Source: Bacteroidales bacterium (GTDB taxonomy: Bacteria > Bacteroidota > Bacteroidia > Bacteroidales > UBA932). From it: a stretch of DNA of 34,856 bases. Below the pieces are notes generated by a model. The model did not search any database and had not been told where the DNA came from. It was given only the letters and a program-made list of their open reading frames with translations. Within the stretch, counting starts at the first letter, position 1, and each line of letters opens with the position of its first letter. The position numbers and the translations under genes are program-made. Where the stretch lies: contig JAFZDJ010000021.1 of assembly GCA_017561265.1 (NCBI GenBank), positions 1 through 34,856 of the forward strand, read 5' to 3'. Shown one piece after another: positions 1 to 7,511 of the stretch.

Positions 1-134
1 ACCCAGATGTCGGTAGATTTCTTAATGTAACTACCGAGGTAATAGCGCAGATATACTGCGCACTCTCCCGCCGCATTTGGCTTTGTCAGAAGTGTCAGAC
101 TCCCACTTGGAATCTTCGTTTTCACCTTACTCAT
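1..134 (-). CDS. Tyrosine recombinase (integrase), N-terminal fragment cut by the window edge
   Basis: An ATG at 134 reading leftward opens a frame that stays open to base 1, giving 44 codons. The peptide contains GECAVYLRYYLGSYIKKST followed by DIWV. This pattern (short beta strand, 'G-E-C-x-V-Y-L-R', then a basic turn and 'ST-x-I-x-V') is typical of the N-terminal arm-type DNA-binding domain of Bacteroidetes site-specific tyrosine recombinases, from conjugative transposons, phages or invertible-locus systems. The catalytic domain would lie to the left and is not visible, so activity cannot be judged. Three evenly spaced TGGTAA words lie just upstream (163-191), which fits arm-type binding sites. 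Identification rests only on the small N-terminal domain. Confidence 0.6.
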   Translation of the reverse strand, partial: MSKVKTKIPSGSLTLLTKPNAAGECAVYLRYYLGSYIKKSTDIW

Positions 135-162
135 AATACAACTATTACCGTTACAAATTTAA

Positions 163-191
163 TGGTAACTATTTGGTAAAAATCTTGGTAA
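163..191. repeat. Three phased TGGTAA repeats upstream of the recombinase gene
   Basis: TGGTAA occurs at 163, 174 and 186, that is, every 11 to 12 bp, about one helical turn apart. ATTACC, close to the reverse complement, lies at 144-149. Phased short repeats beside a tyrosine recombinase gene are the usual form of arm-type integrase binding sites or of a self-regulatory operator. This role is inferred from position only. Confidence 0.4.
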
Positions 192-232
192 GTCTGAATT
201 CGACGAAATGCCACTGAATGCGGTCAAAACGC

Positions 233-264
233 ACCAAGGGCGATCCTTCCGAATCGCCCTTGGT
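233..264 (-). terminator. Hairpin terminator downstream of the DUF2795 gene
   Basis: ACCAAGGGCGAT (233-244) is exactly complementary to 253-264 around an 8-nt loop, giving a perfect 12-bp stem. Read leftward it is followed by GCGTTTTG. It lies 36 bp past the DUF2795 stop codon and separates that gene from the recombinase. Confidence 0.7.
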
Positions 265-299
265 AAGTGTATCTACCTGAAAATCAGGATAGTTGACTA

Positions 300-521
300 T
301 TAATACTCCTCCTCGTTAAAGAAGAAATCATCCTTTGTAGGATAATCTGGCCAGATGTCCTCGATGCTCTCGTAGATCTCGCCGTCATCCTCAAGCTCCT
401 CAAGGTTTTCTACCACTTCCGCCCATGCTCCTGAACGTACTGCGTAGTCGATGAGTTCCTCCTTAGTTGCTGGCCATGGTGCATCCTCAAGCTTAGATGC
501 AAGTTCAAGTGTCCAATACAT
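300..521 (-). CDS. DUF2795 family small acidic protein
   Basis: The product is 73 residues, very acidic, beginning MYWTLELASKLEDAPWPATK and ending with an aromatic and acidic tail (DDFFFNEEEY). Length and sequence match the short DUF2795 proteins that are strongly conserved across Bacteroidales, including the ELIDYAVRSGA helix and the ESIEDIWPDYPTK segment. Function is unknown; there is no signal peptide, membrane segment or catalytic motif, so it is probably a cytoplasmic adaptor-like protein. It has its own promoter (-7 box at 585-592) divergent from folE and a hairpin terminator after its stop, so it looks monocistronic. The family call is confident; the function is not known. Confidence 0.9.
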   Translation of the reverse strand: MYWTLELASKLEDAPWPATKEELIDYAVRSGAWAEVVENLEELEDDGEIYESIEDIWPDYPTKDDFFFNEEEY

Positions 522-584
522 AGTCTATAAAGTTTAAATTGTTAATTATCAATTCGTTTCCCCACATACTCTGCAAAGGGGGCG

Positions 585-592
585 CAAATATA
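585..592 (-). promoter_or_regulatory. -7 box for the DUF2795 gene
   Basis: On the minus strand this reads TATATTTG, an exact match to the Bacteroidetes sigma-ABfr -7 consensus TAnnTTTG, 64 bp upstream of the start codon. No clear TTTG -33 box is visible. Confidence 0.6.
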
Positions 593-625
593 GATAAAAA
601 AACTTAATGATGAAGTTCTTTTTGC

Positions 626-633
626 TATTTTTG
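626..633 (+). promoter_or_regulatory. -7 box for folE
   Basis: TATTTTTG matches TAnnTTTG and ends 37 bp before the folE ATG. It is divergent from the DUF2795 promoter, 33 bp apart. The -33 element is not evident. Confidence 0.55.
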
Positions 634-670
634 CATAGTTTTTAATCCAACCATACAAAAACTTTGCAAA

Positions 671-1258
671 ATGGCATATATCAAGGAAGAAAGATACGAT
701 AAGGAAACAACTGAAGCCATTGCGGCACATTATAGGGAAATCCTCCGACTTCTTGGAGAAGACCCTGAACGCGAGGGACTTGTAAAAACCCCCGAGCGCG
801 TAGCCAAGGCATTGCAGTTCCTTACCCATGGTTCTCAGCAGGACGGTGCGGAAATCCTCCGCAGCGCGATGTTCAAGGAAGAATACCAGCAGATGGTCCT
901 CGTGAAGGATATAGAGCTGTATTCAACCTGCGAGCATCATGTCATGCCATTCATCGGAAAGGCTCATGTAGCTTATATTCCTAACGGCACTATCACAGGC
1001 CTGAGCAAGATCGCACGCGTCGTAGAGACATTCGCCCGTCGTCTTCAGGTCCAGGAAAGACTCACGACTCAGATCCGCGACTGCATCCAGGAGACATTGA
1101 ACCCTCTGGGAGTCGCAGTGGTTATCGAAGCTTCACATACCTGTATGACTCTTCGAGGAGTGCAGAAGGCCAATGCCGTAACAACAACATCAGCCTTCAG
1201 CGGCATCTTCCTCAAAGACGAGCGTACCCGTAACGAATTCCTTAACCTAATCCGCTAG
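671..1258 (+). CDS. folE: GTP cyclohydrolase I
   Basis: The 195-residue product converts GTP to 7,8-dihydroneopterin triphosphate, the first step toward tetrahydrofolate and, in some bacteria, queuosine-type deazapurines. The zinc and active-site signature [11 protein letters not shown] is intact (Cys87, His89, His90), and the second zinc cysteine lies in [10 protein letters not shown] (Cys158). The sequence [20 protein letters not shown] is the conserved substrate-pocket helix. Length is normal for the short bacterial type I enzyme, which forms a homodecamer in the cytoplasm. The ATG follows a -7 box by 37 bp. The gene converges on htpG, and the space between holds the first nested palindrome. 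No other folate gene is adjacent. Confidence 0.97.
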   Translation: MAYIKEERYDKETTEAIAAHYREILRLLGEDPEREGLVKTPERVAKALQFLTHGSQQDGAEILRSAMFKEEYQQMVLVKDIELYSTCEHHVMPFIGKAHVAYIPNGTITGLSKIARVVETFARRLQVQERLTTQIRDCIQETLNPLGVAVVIEASHTCMTLRGVQKANAVTTTSAFSGIFLKDERTRNEFLNLIR

Positions 1259-1286
1259 CTTCAATAGATTACAGATACTTAACTGA

Positions 1287-1391
1287 TAAAAATCGGATGG
1301 TATAAGATGTAGGTGACATGCCACCCCCGGCTAGGGGGTGCCTCCTGCAAGGAGGCGGGGGTCACCGGAATCTTATGCCATCCGATTTTTA
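1287..1391. repeat. Nested palindromic repeat element, copy A, in the folE/htpG convergent junction
   Basis: The outer arms 1287-1308 and 1370-1391 are complementary over 22 bp with a single G-T wobble; the arm carries AAAAATCGG, so it would act as a bidirectional terminator. Nested inside are GGTGAC (1312-1317) against GTCACC (1361-1366), then two hairpins: CACCCCC/GGGGGTG (1322-1328 with 1334-1340, loop GGCTA) and GCCTCC/GGAGGC (1340-1345 with 1351-1356). Bases 1315-1342 and 1354-1363 are identical to copy B at 6131-6158 and 6178-6187, while the outer arms are unrelated. The 3' arm overlaps the htpG stop codon. Confidence 0.8.
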
Positions 1392-3386
1392 CTTCAGATA
1401 AGCATCTTCCACGACCTTGGCACTTCTTGCAATGAAGTCGCTGAGGTCTTTTCCTTTCAGCATACCATTAGCCAGCAAAGCAAGGTCGGTAATCTGCTTG
1501 AGTATCTCATTATCACCGGCAAACGCCTCAAGATCAGACTTATGCGCAGCTGCAGCAGTCTCCTTCGCCTCAGCCACAGTCCTCTTCACATCCTCTGAAG
1601 CATCAGCAGCAGCATCCGGAATCACCTGAGCAGGAGCCACATCCGCAGCCTTGGAAGCCATGATACGTGCCACGAGAGGGTTCTGCATATTGACAGTAAT
1701 ATTGTACATCGCCGGCATCTCTCCATAGAAGTTCATTCCACCTCCCATAGCAGACATCTCACGATAACGACGCATGAACTCGCTCTGAGTGATAAGGATA
1801 GGAGCTGCATTCTCGCCAAGGTTATCAGCCTGGACATAATACTGGTTTTCCTTAGGAAGGACTGACTGGAAGATCACCGACAGATCCTCCTGCTCAGCCT
1901 CAGAAAGCTGAGGTCTGATCTTGTCTTCCTTAGGAATAAGATTATCGATACTGTCTGAGTCAACGCGTGCAAAGCGTGCATTCTCTACCTTTGTTTCAAG
2001 GAGGTTCACGAAATGGCTGTCAAGCTGGCAGTCCATCAGAAGCACATCATAACCCTTGGCCTTGGCACTCTCTATGAAAGAATACTGGCTTTCCGAATCT
2101 GTCGCATACAGGAAGACCACCTTCTTATCCTTGTCAGTCTGTTCTCCCTCAACGGCCTTCTTATAGTCCTCGATGCTGAAATACTTGTCATCGGTATTCT
2201 TAAGAAGGCAGAATTTCATAGCCCTGTCGCAGAACTTCTCATCAGAAAGCATTCCGTACTCTATGAACAGCTTGAGGTTGTCCCACTTTTCCTCAAGCTG
2301 CTGACGCTCGTTCTTGAAGATCTCGTCAAGACGGTCAGCGACTTTCTTCGTGATGTATGTCGATATCTTCTTCACATTGGCATCGCTCTGGAGGTAACTT
2401 CTCGACACGTTGAGCGGAATGTCCGGTGAATCGATGACACCATGGAGCAATGTGAGGAAGTCCGGGACGATATTGTCAACAGAATCTGTCACGAACATCT
2501 GGTTGCAATAAAGCTGGATCTTGTTGCGTGAGATCTCGACATTGTTCTTGATCTTAGGGAAATAGAGGATACCGGTGAGATTGAACGGATAGTCCACATT
2601 AAGATGAATATGGAAAAGAGGTTCATCAGCCATAGGATACAATGCACGGTAGAATTCATTATAATCCTCATCCTTCAGATCTGCAGGCTTGCGTGCCCAA
2701 AGAGGCTCTACCTTATTGATCACATTATCCTTCTCAGTATCAACATATTTACCATCCTTCCATTCCTGCTCCTTACCGAACAAGACTGGAACAGGCATGA
2801 ACTTGCAGTATTTGTTAAGAAGTCCTTCTATACGCTTCTTCTCGGCATATTCCTTCTCGTCATCAGCGATGTACAATGTGATCACAGTACCGCGCTCCGC
2901 CTTGTCGCACGACTCCATGTCATACTCAGGAGAACCGTCGCATGTCCACTTTACCGCTTTTGCGCCATCCTTCCATGAAAGCGTCTCGATGGTCACCTTC
3001 TCTGCCACCATGAAAGCCGAATAGAATCCGAGACCGAAGTGTCCGATGATGCTGCTGAGCTGGTCCTTATACTTCTCGAGGAACTCCCCTGCCGAGGAGA
3101 ATGCAATCTGGTTGATGTACTTGTCGACCTCCTCTTCTGTCATACCGATACCGTTATCGATGACCTTGAGGGTCTTTGCCGCTTCATCTAGCTCCACACG
3201 TACAGAAAGCTCGCCAAGCTCGGCATTGTATTCGCCGGATGCGGCCAGAGCCTTCATCTTCTGAGTCGCATCTACAGCATTCGCCACGAGCTCTCTAAGG
3301 AAGATCTCATGGTCAGAATAAAGAAACTTCTTGATAACCGGGAAGATGTTCTCGGTTGTTACTCCAATTTTACCTGTTGTTGCCAT
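1389..3386 (-). CDS. htpG: Molecular chaperone HtpG (bacterial Hsp90)
   Basis: The 665-residue product is a cytoplasmic ATP-dependent homodimeric chaperone. The N-terminal GHKL ATPase fold is complete: catalytic Glu and Mg-binding Asn in RELVANAVDATQK (Glu32, Asn36), the ATP-contacting DNGIGMT (77-83), and the lid glycine motif GHFGLGFYSAFMV (115-127). The middle and C-terminal dimerisation domains follow. An Ala-rich acidic stretch near residues 585-615 (DVAPAQVIPDAAADASEDV) looks like the flexible linker often seen in Bacteroidales homologues. The stop codon overlaps the outer arm of nested palindrome A. A terminator for the gene upstream (3407-3434) separates the two, so htpG is likely transcribed alone. 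Confidence 0.97.
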   Translation of the reverse strand: MATTGKIGVTTENIFPVIKKFLYSDHEIFLRELVANAVDATQKMKALAASGEYNAELGELSVRVELDEAAKTLKVIDNGIGMTEEEVDKYINQIAFSSAGEFLEKYKDQLSSIIGHFGLGFYSAFMVAEKVTIETLSWKDGAKAVKWTCDGSPEYDMESCDKAERGTVITLYIADDEKEYAEKKRIEGLLNKYCKFMPVPVLFGKEQEWKDGKYVDTEKDNVINKVEPLWARKPADLKDEDYNEFYRALYPMADEPLFHIHLNVDYPFNLTGILYFPKIKNNVEISRNKIQLYCNQMFVTDSVDNIVPDFLTLLHGVIDSPDIPLNVSRSYLQSDANVKKISTYITKKVADRLDEIFKNERQQLEEKWDNLKLFIEYGMLSDEKFCDRAMKFCLLKNTDDKYFSIEDYKKAVEGEQTDKDKKVVFLYATDSESQYSFIESAKAKGYDVLLMDCQLDSHFVNLLETKVENARFARVDSDSIDNLIPKEDKIRPQLSEAEQEDLSVIFQSVLPKENQYYVQADNLGENAAPILITQSEFMRRYREMSAMGGGMNFYGEMPAMYNITVNMQNPLVARIMASKAADVAPAQVIPDAAADASEDVKRTVAEAKETAAAAHKSDLEAFAGDNEILKQITDLALLANGMLKGKDLSDFIARSAKVVEDAYLK

Positions 3387-3406
3387 ATCTATATGAATTT
3401 ATTATC

Positions 3407-3434
3407 AAAAAAAAGGTCATCCCGAAGGATGACC
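3407..3434 (-). terminator. Rho-independent terminator of the acyl-CoA ligase-like gene
   Basis: GGTCATCC (3415-3422) pairs exactly with GGATGACC (3427-3434) around CGAA. Eight A residues precede it on the plus strand, giving a U-tract for leftward transcription. It lies about 60 bp past the stop codon of the 3494-5131 gene. Confidence 0.85.
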
Positions 3435-3493
3435 TCATATAGTCAAATTATGTTCCACTCGATATTTTCTGACTATTTGTCAGTAACGACTGA

Positions 3494-5131
3494 CTATTTG
3501 TACATAAATCTCTTGATACTCATCTTCGGAGTCTTCTCAAACGGCTGATCCATATATTCAACCAGGTTCACCTTGCTGTACGCAGGCATAGATCTGTTGA
3601 CCTCTGTCATGATTGTCTTCTTGTATTCCTCAAGATCAACGCCCTCTGACTTAGCCTTTTCAGAATCCATATAGATGAGAGCTACCAATCTTGCTCCCCT
3701 ATCCACTACTACTGATTCCACGACATATGGCTGGTTGTTAACTACTGCCTCAATTTCCTCAGGGTAGATGTTCTGACCGTTTGCAGAAAGGATCATGTTC
3801 TTGCTGCGGCCTTTGATGAAGATATTACCTTTTTCATCAAGAAGTCCGAGGTCTCCTGTACGCATCCATCCGTCTTCTGTGAATGCAGCCTTTGTAGCCT
3901 CCTCATTCTTATAATAACCGCTCATGAGGCTGTATCCCTTTGCCTGGATTTCTCCGACCTTGTTATATGGATCCTCTGAATCAATGCGTACCTCGACACT
4001 GTCAACACACTTTCCGCATGACTTTGAAGCGAACTCCCACCAATCTTCATATGCAAGGAGAGGAGCAGCCTCTGTCATACCGTATCCGACTGTAAACGGA
4101 AGCTTGAATTTCCTGAACCACTTCTCGACATCCGGATTAAGTGCAGCTCCACCCATCACGATCTCACGAACTTTTCCACCGAAAGCATTGAGAAGTGTAG
4201 TACGGATCTTCTTGAATATAATCTGGTTAAGACCAGGAATGGAAGTAATGACCTTCATTATAGGCTTGTTCACCACCGGAGCCACCTTGCTCTTGAAGAT
4301 CTTCTCCATTACGAGAGGAACAGTGATCACAAGATATGGCTTTACCTCTGCCATGGCACCAAGAAGGAGAGCTGGTGTCGGAGTCTTACCAAGATAATAG
4401 ATGGAAGAACCTCCGCAGAGAGGATAGATAAGCTCGAACATCATTCCATACATATGAGCCATAGGAAGCATTGAAACGATCTTGTCTTCCGGATATGAAG
4501 GAAGTCTCTTCTGACCGAATGCCACATTGGCTGACAGACATTCGTAACGGAGCATCACACCCTTTGGAGCGCTTGTTGTTCCTGATGTATAGTTAATGAT
4601 AGCGAGTTCTTTGTCATTGTCTTTAGGATAAGCTACGTCTGATGCAGTGAATCCCTTTGGATATTTCGCAGCAAAAAGCTGGTCAAGTTCATCACTGGCC
4701 TTCTGAATATTTTCATCAGCCGCATAGAGAAGCGAGAAATCGCTGGAAGAAATGACAGCCTTGATTGAAGGCATCTTTGCTATATCAAGCTTGTTCCAGA
4801 TATCTGTATCTGTAAGAAGTATTGTACTCTCCGAATGATCAACAAGAGAGTTGACGCTGTCCGGATGGAAATCCGCAAGGATAGGAACAAGTACAGCTTC
4901 ATATGTATTTGCTGCGAAGAAAGTGATTCCCCAGCGCGCAGAGTTCTTGGCGCAAAGAGCTACCTTATCACCTTTCTTGAGTCCTATATTTTCAAAGAAA
5001 ACATGAAACTTCGCAATCTGTGTTGCAAAATCACCGAATGTAAAAAGTTCGCCGCGATAGTTGCCAAGCGCAGGACGATCCCAGTTGTTCTTGATGGCTT
5101 CTTCAAGCCTTGTGAAATAATGTTTCATCAA
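3494..5131 (-). CDS. AMP-dependent acyl-CoA synthetase/ligase family protein
   Basis: The 545-residue product belongs to the ANL adenylate-forming family, closest in style to long-chain fatty acid-CoA ligases (FadD-like): it would activate a carboxylic acid with ATP and load it onto CoA or a carrier. Motifs in order are the phosphate-binding loop YTSGTTSAPKG (181-191), GYGMTEAAP, GYYKNEEATKAAF followed by GWMRTGDLG, and KGRSKNMILSANGQNIYPEE, which carries the hinge and C-terminal lysine region. No signal peptide or membrane segment is seen. Acyl-carrier-protein and fatty acid synthesis genes are absent nearby, so the substrate is unknown; medium- or long-chain fatty acid is the default guess. 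A start one codon inside (5128) is equally possible. Confidence 0.88.
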   Translation of the reverse strand: MMKHYFTRLEEAIKNNWDRPALGNYRGELFTFGDFATQIAKFHVFFENIGLKKGDKVALCAKNSARWGITFFAANTYEAVLVPILADFHPDSVNSLVDHSESTILLTDTDIWNKLDIAKMPSIKAVISSSDFSLLYAADENIQKASDELDQLFAAKYPKGFTASDVAYPKDNDKELAIINYTSGTTSAPKGVMLRYECLSANVAFGQKRLPSYPEDKIVSMLPMAHMYGMMFELIYPLCGGSSIYYLGKTPTPALLLGAMAEVKPYLVITVPLVMEKIFKSKVAPVVNKPIMKVITSIPGLNQIIFKKIRTTLLNAFGGKVREIVMGGAALNPDVEKWFRKFKLPFTVGYGMTEAAPLLAYEDWWEFASKSCGKCVDSVEVRIDSEDPYNKVGEIQAKGYSLMSGYYKNEEATKAAFTEDGWMRTGDLGLLDEKGNIFIKGRSKNMILSANGQNIYPEEIEAVVNNQPYVVESVVVDRGARLVALIYMDSEKAKSEGVDLEEYKKTIMTEVNRSMPAYSKVNLVEYMDQPFEKTPKMSIKRFMYK

Positions 5132-5202
5132 TAGTTTAGATTTTTAGAATTTTTTCCGGCAGCAAATGTATTAAAATACTATTCTTAGCGTATTATATTT
5201 AT

Positions 5203-5210
5203 TATATTTG
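5203..5210 (+). promoter_or_regulatory. -7 box for the HAD phosphatase gene
   Basis: TATATTTG matches TAnnTTTG exactly, 51 bp upstream of the ATG at 5262. A TTG codon at 5208 falls inside this box, which argues against the longer upstream start. Confidence 0.6.
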
Positions 5211-5261
5211 TGGCGAAAGGCCATTTTTTGTGGTGAGAAACTATTAAATTTGATTCATAAT

Positions 5262-6095
5262 ATGAGAAATCGTCCTATTGTAGCATTGATTTATGACTTC
5301 GACGGCACGTTATCACCTGGAAACATGCAGGAGTTCGGATTCATTCAGGCCATCGGAAAAAAGCCTCAGGAATTCTGGCAGGAAAGCGATGAGATTGCCT
5401 TAGGTCAGGATGCCAGCAACATCCTAAGCTATATGAAGCTGATGTTTGACGAGGCACGCAAGGCCGGCATCAAGCTCAGAAGAGAGGACTTCAAGAAGTT
5501 CGGCGAGTCAGTCGAGCTTTTCAATGGAGTAAAGGAATGGTTCTCTCTTATCAATGAATACGGCAAGTCCAAGGGAGTCAAGATCGAACATTACATCAAC
5601 TCATCAGGCCTGGCGGAAATGATCGAAGGTACGGCCATTGCACATGAATTCAAAAGAATCTTCGCATGTTCCTTTATATATAATATGGAGGGCGAAGCAG
5701 AATGGCCTGGAGTTGCTGTCGACTATACAGCAAAGACCCAGTTCATCTTCAAGATCAACAAGGGTATTCTGAGCGTGCGTGACAACAAGAAGGTCAACGA
5801 AAGTCAGGAAGAAGTAAACAAGAGAATTCCTTTCCCTCACATGATCTATTTCGGAGACGGAGAGACAGATGTACCATGCATGAAGATCGTGAAGATGTTC
5901 GGAGGTAATTCCATTGCAGTGTACAATCCTGACATCAAGAAGAAAGTAAATGTAGCGAAGAAGCTTCTTCGTCAGCAGCGAGTGAATTTCATCACACCTG
6001 CAGATTACACAAAAGAAAGCAGGACATATGAGGTAGTCTGCGCTATCATAGACAAGATCAAGGCAGACTGGGAGCTTCTGAAACTCTCCAAGTAG
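5262..6095 (+). CDS. HAD-superfamily hydrolase (phosphoserine-phosphatase-like)
   Basis: The 277-residue product has the HAD nucleophile motif YDFDGTLSP (Asp12, Asp14), a motif II serine region in YINSSGLAEM, and motif IV YFGDGETDVPCMK (198-203 core). These residues form the Mg-dependent phosphatase site. The helical cap between residues about 25 and 105 is larger than in minimal HADs, consistent with a phosphoserine-phosphatase-type C1 cap. Substrate is not predictable. I chose ATG 5262 because the open frame upstream starts at a TTG inside the promoter box and would add a poor 18-residue extension. The gene runs convergently into purT, with nested palindrome B between. Confidence 0.85.
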   Translation: MRNRPIVALIYDFDGTLSPGNMQEFGFIQAIGKKPQEFWQESDEIALGQDASNILSYMKLMFDEARKAGIKLRREDFKKFGESVELFNGVKEWFSLINEYGKSKGVKIEHYINSSGLAEMIEGTAIAHEFKRIFACSFIYNMEGEAEWPGVAVDYTAKTQFIFKINKGILSVRDNKKVNESQEEVNKRIPFPHMIYFGDGETDVPCMKIVKMFGGNSIAVYNPDIKKKVNVAKKLLRQQRVNFITPADYTKESRTYEVVCAIIDKIKADWELLKLSK

Positions 6096-6106
6096 AATAT
6101 ATTACA

Positions 6107-6211
6107 AACAGGACAGGCAGTTGTTCCAGCGACATGCCACCCCCGGCTAGGGGGTGCCGCAGCTCCGAAGGAGTGGCGGCGGGGGTCGCAGGAATGACTG
6201 CCTGTCCTGTT
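6107..6211. repeat. Nested palindromic repeat element, copy B, in the HAD/purT convergent junction
   Basis: The outer arms 6107-6127 and 6191-6211 pair over 21 bp, with two adjacent G-T wobbles after the first 15 perfect pairs. Inside are GCGAC/GTCGC (6129-6133 with 6185?-6189; exact pairs 6133-6185 to 6129-6189), hairpin CACCCCC/GGGGGTG with loop GGCTA, and a longer second hairpin: GCCGC/GCGGC (6156-6160 with 6176-6180) capped by CTCC/GGAG (6163-6166 with 6170-6173). The 28-nt core 6131-6158 is identical to copy A. The outer arm sequence is unrelated to copy A and lacks a long T-tract. Confidence 0.8.
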
Positions 6212-6223
6212 GTGATTATATGA

Positions 6224-7408
6224 TTACTTTACAACAACCTCAAGCTTTGCATAAGCGCGCTCTGCCTTGGCAAGAGCCTCCTCTACAGTGTCTGCTGTCG
6301 CGAGGATCACACCTACGCGACGATGGCCGATGATCTCAGGCTTACCGAAGATACGGATCTGAACGCCTGGTTCCTCAAGTACCTTCTCAAGATTGCAGAA
6401 TTCATATTCCTTTGTATTTCCTTCCACAACAATCGCTTTGGATGCAGACGGGCCGTAGAACTGGACTGATGGCACAGGAAGTCCGAGAATCGCACGTGCA
6501 TGGAGAGCAAACTCCGACATATCCTGGGATATCATGGTCACCATACCTGTGTCATGAGGTCTTGGAGACACCTCGCTGAAGATGACATCCTCACCCTTGA
6601 TGAAAAGCTCTACTCCGAAGATTCCATATCCTCCAAGAGCATCAGTAATGGACTTTGCAATATGCTCCGCCTTTTCAATTGCAGTTGCAGACATCGCCTG
6701 AGGCTGCCACGACTCACGATAGTCACCATCCACCTGATGATGTCCCACCGGCTTGAGGAATGTGGTACCGGCACAATGACGTACTGTAAGAAGTGTGATT
6801 TCATAGTCAAACTTGACAAAACCCTCAACGATGACCTTACCGCTTCCTGCGCGACCACCTTCCTGAGAGATTGTCCAAGCCTTGTCTATATCAGCCTCAC
6901 ACTTGATGGTGCTCTGACCATGACCTGACGAGCTCATTACCGGCTTCACAACGCATGGAATACCGATCTCAGCGACAGCTGCATCGAACTCCTCACGTGT
7001 TTCGGCAAAACGATATGGCGAGGTAGGAAGGCCGAGAGTCTCTGCTGCAAGACGACGGATGCCTTCACGGTTCATTGTAAGACGTGTAGCCTTAGCTGTA
7101 GGAATCACATTGAAACCTTCTTCCTCGAGCTTCACAAGCCTGTCTGTTGCGATAGCTTCGATCTCAGGAATGATAAAATCAGGATTCTCCTCCTTTATGA
7201 CTGCCTCAAGGGCATCTCCGTCAAGCATTGAAAGCACATGATTCCTATGTGCGACATGCATGGCCGGAGCATTTGCATATTTATCCAATGCGACTACTTC
7301 TACTCCATAACGCTGAAGTTCCAATGCTACTTCCTTTCCGAGCTCGCCTGATCCGCAGAGGACAGCTTTCTTGCCCGAGTTTGTGAATGTGGTTCCGATC
7401 TTTGTCAT
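6224..7408 (-). CDS. purT: Formate-dependent phosphoribosylglycinamide formyltransferase (GAR transformylase 2)
   Basis: The 394-residue product uses formate and ATP to formylate glycinamide ribonucleotide in purine biosynthesis, an alternative to folate-dependent PurN. It is an ATP-grasp enzyme: the N-terminal dinucleotide-like [17 protein letters not shown] (about 19-35), then the [18 protein letters not shown] substrate segment, the ATP-grasp lysine and glycine loop [14 protein letters not shown], and the metal-binding end of the fold in [23 protein letters not shown]. Length is normal. A promoter (7445-7452) lies between the gene and the upstream terminator, so it is probably transcribed alone. 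Confidence 0.96.
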   Translation of the reverse strand: MTKIGTTFTNSGKKAVLCGSGELGKEVALELQRYGVEVVALDKYANAPAMHVAHRNHVLSMLDGDALEAVIKEENPDFIIPEIEAIATDRLVKLEEEGFNVIPTAKATRLTMNREGIRRLAAETLGLPTSPYRFAETREEFDAAVAEIGIPCVVKPVMSSSGHGQSTIKCEADIDKAWTISQEGGRAGSGKVIVEGFVKFDYEITLLTVRHCAGTTFLKPVGHHQVDGDYRESWQPQAMSATAIEKAEHIAKSITDALGGYGIFGVELFIKGEDVIFSEVSPRPHDTGMVTMISQDMSEFALHARAILGLPVPSVQFYGPSASKAIVVEGNTKEYEFCNLEKVLEEPGVQIRIFGKPEIIGHRRVGVILATADTVEEALAKAERAYAKLEVVVK

Positions 7409-7444
7409 ATCTATATAATATTTGCTTTACTGCATCTTATCTTG

Positions 7445-7452
7445 CAAATATA
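7445..7452 (-). promoter_or_regulatory. Promoter for purT
   Basis: Minus-strand TATATTTG matches the -7 consensus. A TTG (7475-7473) lies 20 bp upstream, the expected -33 spacing, although it falls in the loop of the adjacent terminator hairpin. The -7 box ends 36 bp before the start codon. Confidence 0.6.
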
Positions 7453-7453
7453 T

Positions 7454-7488
7454 AAAAAATAGAGACGTTCCACAACCGGGAACGTCTC
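7454..7488 (-). terminator. Rho-independent terminator of the OmpA-family gene
   Basis: GAGACGTTCC (7462-7471) is complementary to GGAACGTCTC (7479-7488) around a 7-nt loop. A run of A on its left gives a U-tract for leftward transcription. It starts 24 bp past the stop codon. Confidence 0.85.
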
Positions 7489-7511
7489 CTATTTCGAATT
7501 TACAATGAATT

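Noticed and set aside
542..829. 95-codon leftward open frame over the folE promoter and 5' end
   Set aside because: It overlaps folE and two promoter boxes and has a hydrophobic, cysteine-scattered composition with no family match.
1309..1369. Reading the repeated palindromes as CRISPR repeats
   Set aside because: There are only two copies 4.8 kb apart with no spacer array, each enclosed in its own long stem.
5208..5261. Upstream extension of the HAD gene from a TTG at 5208
   Set aside because: The TTG lies in the TATATTTG promoter box, and the added residues precede the natural family start.
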